Below, piece after piece: positions 60,043 through 64,000 of a stretch of 64,000 nt of DNA. Position numbers and translations under genes: made by a program. Position 1 is the first letter of the stretch. Each line of letters starts with the position of its first letter. Under the pieces are notes generated by a model. It was not told where the DNA came from. It saw nothing but the letters and a program-made list of their open reading frames with translations, and ran no database searches. This DNA comes from Streptomyces sp. A2-16 (lineage in GTDB: Bacteria > Actinomycetota > Actinomycetes > Streptomycetales > Streptomycetaceae): positions 4,960,001-5,024,000 of the forward strand of contig NZ_CP063808.1 in assembly GCF_018128905.1 (NCBI RefSeq), given 5' to 3'.

Positions 60043-61320
60043 ATGACACTCCTGATGGACCGGAACTTCCTGCTTCTGTTCGCCGGTCAAGGCATTTCAC
60101 GTTTCGGTGATGGCATGTTCACCGCTACCACCGCCTGGCTGGCCTGGTCGCTGACTCATGATCCGGCGGCGGTGGCGCTGGTCACCGTGGCCGCGTACGC
60201 GCCGGCATTTCTGGCGACGTTCGTTGCCGCTTCCTACGCCGACCGCTACGACCGGCGACGCCTGATGATCCTCACGGACATGCTCCGGGCGGCGCTGGTG
60301 GCTGTCGCTGTGGCACTGTTCGCGTTCGGGTCGATGAACCTGACCATGCTGGTTGCAGCAACAGCGTTGCTGGCCCTGGTCGGGGCCCCGTTCGCTCCCG
60401 CCCGCAACGCCATCGTGCCGCAGATCGTGCCGCCCGCTCTTCTGCAGCAGGCAAACGGACTACTCCAAGTAGCCTTCCGTGCCGCCTTTTTCGTAGGTCC
60501 GCTGGTACTCGCGCCAGTGATGGCCGTTGCTTCCCTGACGGCCGCTGTCGCACTCAACGGACTGACCTTTCTGCTCTCGGCGGCCGCCGTAGCCGCCCTC
60601 CGGGTCCGCGCCCCCGCCCGCCGCGGCCGGCCGACCGGGCTTCGCTCCGACCTGGCGGCGGGCCTCAGAGCAGTTCGGTCCGAGCCGGACGTACTGCTGG
60701 TGATCGTGACCTTCGTCCTCGCTCTCACTCTTACCAGCGGTTTCCTGACCGTCGGCCTGGTGGCCTTGGTGGGGCAGGGCGGCCAGTACGGTCTGCTGCT
60801 GGGCATCGCCGGGCTGGCGGAGGTTGCCGGAGCACTCCTCCTTTCCAGGATTCCGATCCGCAGGTTCGCCCTGGCCGCCGTACTCGCCTGGGCCCTGCTG
60901 GGTGTCTTCCGACTGCCGCTGGGCCTGGCCACCTCTCCGGTCATAGCAGCCGCTCTGCTCGCCCTGACAGGGCTCGCCTCCGCGCTGACCGACATCCCAC
61001 TGATCGCACTGGTACAACAGCGCATCCCGGACAGTCACCTCGCCAAGGCCCTCGGTCTGTGGGAGGCCGGCATCGCCGGCGCCCTCGCCGCCTCCCCGTT
61101 CATCGCGTCGACGACCATCTCCCTGGTCGGAGTGAGGGCCGCCTTCATGCTGTCGGGCGCCGCCCTGGTGGCACTTGCCCTCGTGGCCTCCACGATCCTC
61201 GCGGCGACAACCGCAAGGCAGCCCAACCGGCCGGACAGCCGGATGGGTGTCGTAGGACGAGGCCGCCGCAGCTTCATCGCCTCGCCCGAAGGCGGAGGCT
61301 CTTCAACACCCGGAACTTGA
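60043..61320 (+). CDS. MFS transporter (MFS_3/enterobactin-exporter type)
   Basis: 425 residues from ATG 60043, with GTGGGGGG as ribosome site. FLLLFAGQGISRFGDGMFTATTAWLAW at the N-terminus, SYADRYDRRRLMILTD as the conserved loop, and GAPFAPARNAIVPQIVPPALLQQANGL are typical of the MFS_3 (EntS-like) subgroup, with twelve spans. Co-directional with the regulator 53 bases upstream, so likely one operon. It may export a siderophore, lipid or antibiotic; substrate unknown. Confidence 0.9.
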   Translation: MTLLMDRNFLLLFAGQGISRFGDGMFTATTAWLAWSLTHDPAAVALVTVAAYAPAFLATFVAASYADRYDRRRLMILTDMLRAALVAVAVALFAFGSMNLTMLVAATALLALVGAPFAPARNAIVPQIVPPALLQQANGLLQVAFRAAFFVGPLVLAPVMAVASLTAAVALNGLTFLLSAAAVAALRVRAPARRGRPTGLRSDLAAGLRAVRSEPDVLLVIVTFVLALTLTSGFLTVGLVALVGQGGQYGLLLGIAGLAEVAGALLLSRIPIRRFALAAVLAWALLGVFRLPLGLATSPVIAAALLALTGLASALTDIPLIALVQQRIPDSHLAKALGLWEAGIAGALAASPFIASTTISLVGVRAAFMLSGAALVALALVASTILAATTARQPNRPDSRMGVVGRGRRSFIASPEGGGSSTPGT

Positions 61321-61808
61321 CAGAGAAATGCTCGAAGACGCGTCAGCGGCCCCGTCCGCCCCGTCCAAAGGGGCACCCGCCGAGCCTGGCATCTCGCGAA
61401 GGGCGAGCCTCACATCTCCGCCCGAGACCACGGCGCAGGCGCAGGGGGCCGCCGTGACCGCAGGCGCGGCCGCGTCCGTGCCGACGGAGGCGCTTCTGCA
61501 CCACCGTCCGCCGCCGCCCCCGGGCCCTGACGCCCGCCGGGAAGCCGCGTACACACGCGCTGTCGAGCACCCCGCGGCGCCGAACGGCCGACCGGGGCGC
61601 TCGCGGTTCGCAGCCGCATGAGTGGCCCGAAGGGCTGGTGCCCCTTGCCTCCCGTACAGGTCACGCCTCACCCGTTTCAGGGGATGCGGACGCACTCGGC
61701 AGAAACGAAACTGCAGCGTGGTAGACGCTCACCGACGACAGCGTCCGAAATCGAGGGGCGCGGTGTGGAGGTTGTGGTGCACGCATCGCGCGACATTTCG
61801 CAACGGCC
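61321..61808. other. Gap with ambiguous low-complexity frames
   Basis: 488 bases. Open frames exist on both strands (for example + 61328-61621 and - 61695-61303), but both are Ala/Pro/Arg-rich without family character and overlap each other. I see no hairpin strong enough to call. It must hold the promoter of the following unit. Confidence 0.35.
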
Positions 61809-62249
61809 ATGACGGTCGACGAAGGCATCCCTCGCGCCGCAGCGCCTTCCCCTGAGACCTGGGCCCGAGCTCGGCCGGACCTGCCCGAAGAGGCGGTGAC
61901 GCTGCAACCGCCCCCGCTCGGCTCACCGCGGGACGCCCTGGCCGTTCGCGACATGGTGGCCCGGCTCACGGCCGCCTGGCCCGCCGTGACCGAGACGACC
62001 GTCGAGGCGCTGGTCGCGTCCGCTTTCGACTCGTTCCGTCAGGCAAAGGTCAGGGCCTACCTGCCCATCCTGGTCGAACGCCGGGTACGCAGAGTGCTCG
62101 CCGCGATCGGCGGCGACGAGCCGTCTGGCCGGCAGGGCGGCGAGGGAGAGGAAGTGAGTGGACATGTCGGACAAGAGGGCGGAGCGAATCTCGGACTTCA
62201 TCGAGCCGCTGCGGGTGGAACCGGGGTCGAAGGTCCGGCTGCACCGTGA
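61809..62249 (+). CDS. Three-helix-bundle dimerisation-domain protein
   Basis: 146 residues. The central segment ALAVRDMVARLTAAWPAVTE, followed by TVEALVASAFDSFRQAKVRAYLPILVERRVRRVLAA (about 43-100), is the small three-helix domain common in short actinobacterial proteins. The 3' third overlaps the start of the PPK2 gene in another frame, so the tail (SGHVGQEGG on) may be incidental. Co-directional with PPK2 and the P-type ATPase. Role unknown; members often sit near stress genes. Confidence 0.75.
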   Translation: MTVDEGIPRAAAPSPETWARARPDLPEEAVTLQPPPLGSPRDALAVRDMVARLTAAWPAVTETTVEALVASAFDSFRQAKVRAYLPILVERRVRRVLAAIGGDEPSGRQGGEGEEVSGHVGQEGGANLGLHRAAAGGTGVEGPAAP

Positions 62250-63132
62250 CTTCGATCCCCGCTTCAAGGCCGGTCTGAAGAAGCGGGACGCCGCCGAACT
62301 GCTGCGGTCCGGAGTGGAGCTGCTGGCCGAGTACCAGCAGCGGCTGGCCGCTCAGGACACCTACGGGGTACTGCTGTGTCTGCAGGCGCTCGACGCCGGC
62401 GGCAAGGACGGCACGATCCGTCATGTGATGAGCGGCGTCAACCCCCAGGGCGTACGCGTCAGCAGCTTCAAGGTGCCCTCCAGCGAGGAGCTGGACCACG
62501 ACTACCTGTGGCGTTACGCGCAACGGCTGCCCGCGCGCGGCGAGATCGCCATCTTCAACCGCTCCCACTACGAAGAGGTGCTCGTCGTACGGGTGCATCC
62601 CGAGCTCCTCGTCAGGCAGAAACTGCCCGACAGCGCGCGCGGGCCGGGCAGGTGGAAGCGGCGGTACCAGGAGATCAACGACTGGGAACGCCATCTCACG
62701 GACAGCGGGTTCAAGGTGGTGAAGATCTTCCTGAACCTGTCGAAGGAGGAGCAGCGCGTTCGTTTCCTGAAGCGGATCGATCTACCGGAGAAGAACTGGA
62801 AGTTCTCCGCGGCGGACGTCCGGGAGCGCGGGTACTGGGACGACTACCAGAAAGCGTTCTCCAAGATGCTGTCGGCCACGAGCACGGCGTGGGCGCCGTG
62901 GTACGTGGTCCCGGCGGACCGGAAGTGGTTCGGGCGCCTGTCCACGGCGGCGATCCTCGCTCACACCCTGATGGAGATCGACCCCCAGTACCCGCAGCTG
63001 CCGGAGGCGGACCGCAAGGAACTGCTCGTCGTCAAAAGCGACTTGGAGCGTGAGGCGCCGGACGGTCTGCCGGCGGATCCGTACGCTGCCCGGCACCCGG
63101 CGGCGCGTCGTGCGCAGACCCGCGCCCGGTAG
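62164..63132 (+). CDS. ppk2: Polyphosphate kinase 2 family (polyphosphate:nucleotide phosphotransferase)
   Basis: 322 residues from ATG 62164; GTG 62158 is two codons upstream and also has a good ribosome site (GGGAGAGGA). Walker A CLQALDAGGKDGTIRHV, Walker B with lid IFNRSHYEEVLVVR, and the conserved basic stretch KRRYQEINDWERHL followed by FLKRIDLPEKNWKFS are all PPK2 hallmarks. The enzyme moves phosphate between polyphosphate and AMP/ADP/GDP, so it regenerates nucleotides or makes polyphosphate under energy stress. It overlaps the three-helix protein gene and is followed 60 bases later by a P-type ATPase. Confidence 0.94.
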   Translation: MSDKRAERISDFIEPLRVEPGSKVRLHRDFDPRFKAGLKKRDAAELLRSGVELLAEYQQRLAAQDTYGVLLCLQALDAGGKDGTIRHVMSGVNPQGVRVSSFKVPSSEELDHDYLWRYAQRLPARGEIAIFNRSHYEEVLVVRVHPELLVRQKLPDSARGPGRWKRRYQEINDWERHLTDSGFKVVKIFLNLSKEEQRVRFLKRIDLPEKNWKFSAADVRERGYWDDYQKAFSKMLSATSTAWAPWYVVPADRKWFGRLSTAAILAHTLMEIDPQYPQLPEADRKELLVVKSDLEREAPDGLPADPYAARHPAARRAQTRAR

Positions 63133-63192
63133 TGAGACCGGCGGACGCGCGGTGCGTGGACAGACACGGCCGGCCAGGATCGGAGGCAGTCG

Positions 63193-64000
63193 ATGACGGT
63201 ACAGCCGCACCCCAGAACCGCACAGCCGCGGCCTGCACAGGACGATTGGTACGCACGCTCCCCCGCAGAACTCCTGACGGCCTTCGATGTCGATCCGGAG
63301 GTCGGACTCAGCGCGGCACGGGCCGCCGACCTTCGGACAGCGAACGGCCCCAACGCCCTGCCCGAGGAGAGCCGTACGCCGGCCTGGATCCGCTTCCTCG
63401 GGCAGTACCGCAGCTACATGCAGATCGTCCTGGTGGCCGCGGCGGCCGTCTCCCTGCTCATCCAGGAATGGACGACCGGGATTCTCCTCATCGTCCTGAC
63501 CTTGCTGAACGCGGTCGTGGGCCTGCGCCAGGAAGGCAAGGCCGAGAGCGCGATGAACGCGCTGAAGTCGATGATGAAGACCACGGCGCGGGTCCGCAGG
63601 GACGGCACGGAGGCCGAGGTCCCCGCGGAAGAGCTCGTCGTCGGCGACGTCGTACTGATCGCGGCCGGGGACCAGGTGCCGGCCGACGGACGCATCATCG
63701 AGGCCAGCGCCCTGCAGATCGACGAGTCGGCGCTCACCGGCGAGAGTGTCCCCGCCGCGAAGGACTCCGGCATCCTGCCCGGTGGGCGGCGGCCGCCGCC
63801 CGGTGACCGCACCAACATGGCGTTCATGAACACTCCGGTCACCCATGGCAGCGGCCTGGTCGTGGTGACCGGCACGGGCGCGGACACCGAGCTGGGCAGG
63901 ATCTCCGGAATGCTCTCGGCGACCGAGAAAGAGGTACCGCCGCTGACACGCGAGCTCGACCGGCTCACCCTGTGGATCACGGGAGCGGCAGGGCTCACCA
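63193..64000 (+). CDS. P-type cation-transporting ATPase (P2 type), 5' part
   Basis: The first 269 codons; the gene runs past the window end. ATG 63193 with GGAGGCAG 4 bases upstream. Cation-ATPase N-terminal domain (WYARSPAELLTAFDVDPEVGLS, ANGPNALPEE), two spans (YMQIVLVAAAAVSLLI; TTGILLIVLTLLNAVVGLRQEGKAE), then the actuator domain with ARVRRDGTEAEVPAEELVVGD, DQVPADGR and the phosphatase motif LTGES. The order matches Ca2+/Na+-type (P2) pumps. The phosphorylation DKTGT motif lies outside the window. Confidence 0.93.
   Translation, partial: MTVQPHPRTAQPRPAQDDWYARSPAELLTAFDVDPEVGLSAARAADLRTANGPNALPEESRTPAWIRFLGQYRSYMQIVLVAAAAVSLLIQEWTTGILLIVLTLLNAVVGLRQEGKAESAMNALKSMMKTTARVRRDGTEAEVPAEELVVGDVVLIAAGDQVPADGRIIEASALQIDESALTGESVPAAKDSGILPGGRRPPPGDRTNMAFMNTPVTHGSGLVVVTGTGADTELGRISGMLSATEKEVPPLTRELDRLTLWITGAAGLT

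Noticed and set aside
61303..61695. Overlapping frames on both strands between the MFS and three-helix genes
   Set aside because: Low complexity on both strands, no ribosome site that decides, no family features.
1..64000. CRISPR array, tRNA, rRNA, prophage or toxin-antitoxin locus
   Set aside because: I looked for regular spaced repeats, tRNA cloverleaf ends, phage structural genes and paired small genes and saw none. By eye this is not exhaustive; tRNAscan or CRISPR software would settle it.

Overview
The window looks like a Streptomyces chromosome: very high GC, strong third-position GC bias, GTG/TTG starts, GGAGG-type ribosome sites and many actinomycete-specific families (SARP-like and AfsA-like relics, DUF4383, DUF2690, DUF5937, CebR/cellulase genes, PPK2). 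Insertion-sequence debris and at least nine decayed genes suggest accessory DNA, such as a chromosome arm. I see no tRNA, rRNA, CRISPR array, prophage or conjugation module.

Layout. (1) 1-9.7 kb: an aromatic or heteroaromatic catabolic cluster. It holds a CoA ligase, a Rieske oxygenase, a 38-residue membrane peptide, an M20-fold protein, an MhpB-like extradiol dioxygenase, an IclR regulator, a ferredoxin reductase, a 7Fe ferredoxin, an MhpD-like hydratase and an alpha/beta hydrolase. Most genes overlap by 4 bases. Two members, the M20-fold protein and the hydrolase, lack the catalytic residues usual for their folds. (2) 9.9-14.3 kb: PIG-L deacetylase, putative glycosyltransferase, P-loop kinase, hydrolase and a RibD/DHFR-like reductase. 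(3) 14.4-22.6 kb: a cellulose-degradation island of GH6, GH48 and GH12 enzymes, each with a CBM2, around a LacI/CebR-type repressor. Three strong and one degenerate copy of the CebR box TGGGAGCGCTCCCA lie in the upstream regions. (4) 22.6-30.7 kb: an IS-scarred zone with ricin-lectin and transposase relics, a TetR/SDR pair with a palindromic operator, an IS5-type element with a -1 slippery heptamer inserted into a small membrane-protein gene, a DUF5937 regulator, a secreted crystallin-fold protein, a DUF4142 protein, and a decayed DevR/DevS-like two-component pair.

(5) 30.7-38.9 kb: an orphan ctaD (cytochrome oxidase subunit I) with a small membrane partner; an MFS/TetR divergon; a secreted DUF2690 protein divergent from an unusual helix-turn-helix/membrane/peptidoglycan-binding/lysozyme-like fusion; gene relics; and a DUF4383 protein. 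(6) 39-48.2 kb: an N-terminally shortened AfsA-like protein and a MacB-type ABC ATPase facing two very large FtsX-type permeases. (7) 48.5-61.3 kb: a YhgE/Pip-type permease, an enoyl-CoA hydratase relic, a sedolisin (S53) protease, a FUSC-family protein with a Gly/Ser/Thr repeat tail, and two MFS exporters flanking a second DUF5937 regulator. (8) 61.8-64 kb: a three-helix-bundle protein, a PPK2 kinase and the start of a P-type cation ATPase that runs off the window.

How the parts work together. The catabolic cluster contains a complete electron chain (reductase, ferredoxin, Rieske oxygenase) feeding ring hydroxylation, followed by meta-cleavage and hydration. No aldolase or acylating aldehyde dehydrogenase is visible, so the lower pathway must lie elsewhere. 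The cellulase island is a compact regulon that should be induced by cello-oligosaccharides through CebR. The rest is a patchwork of transport, envelope and regulatory genes with signs of repeated insertion and decay.
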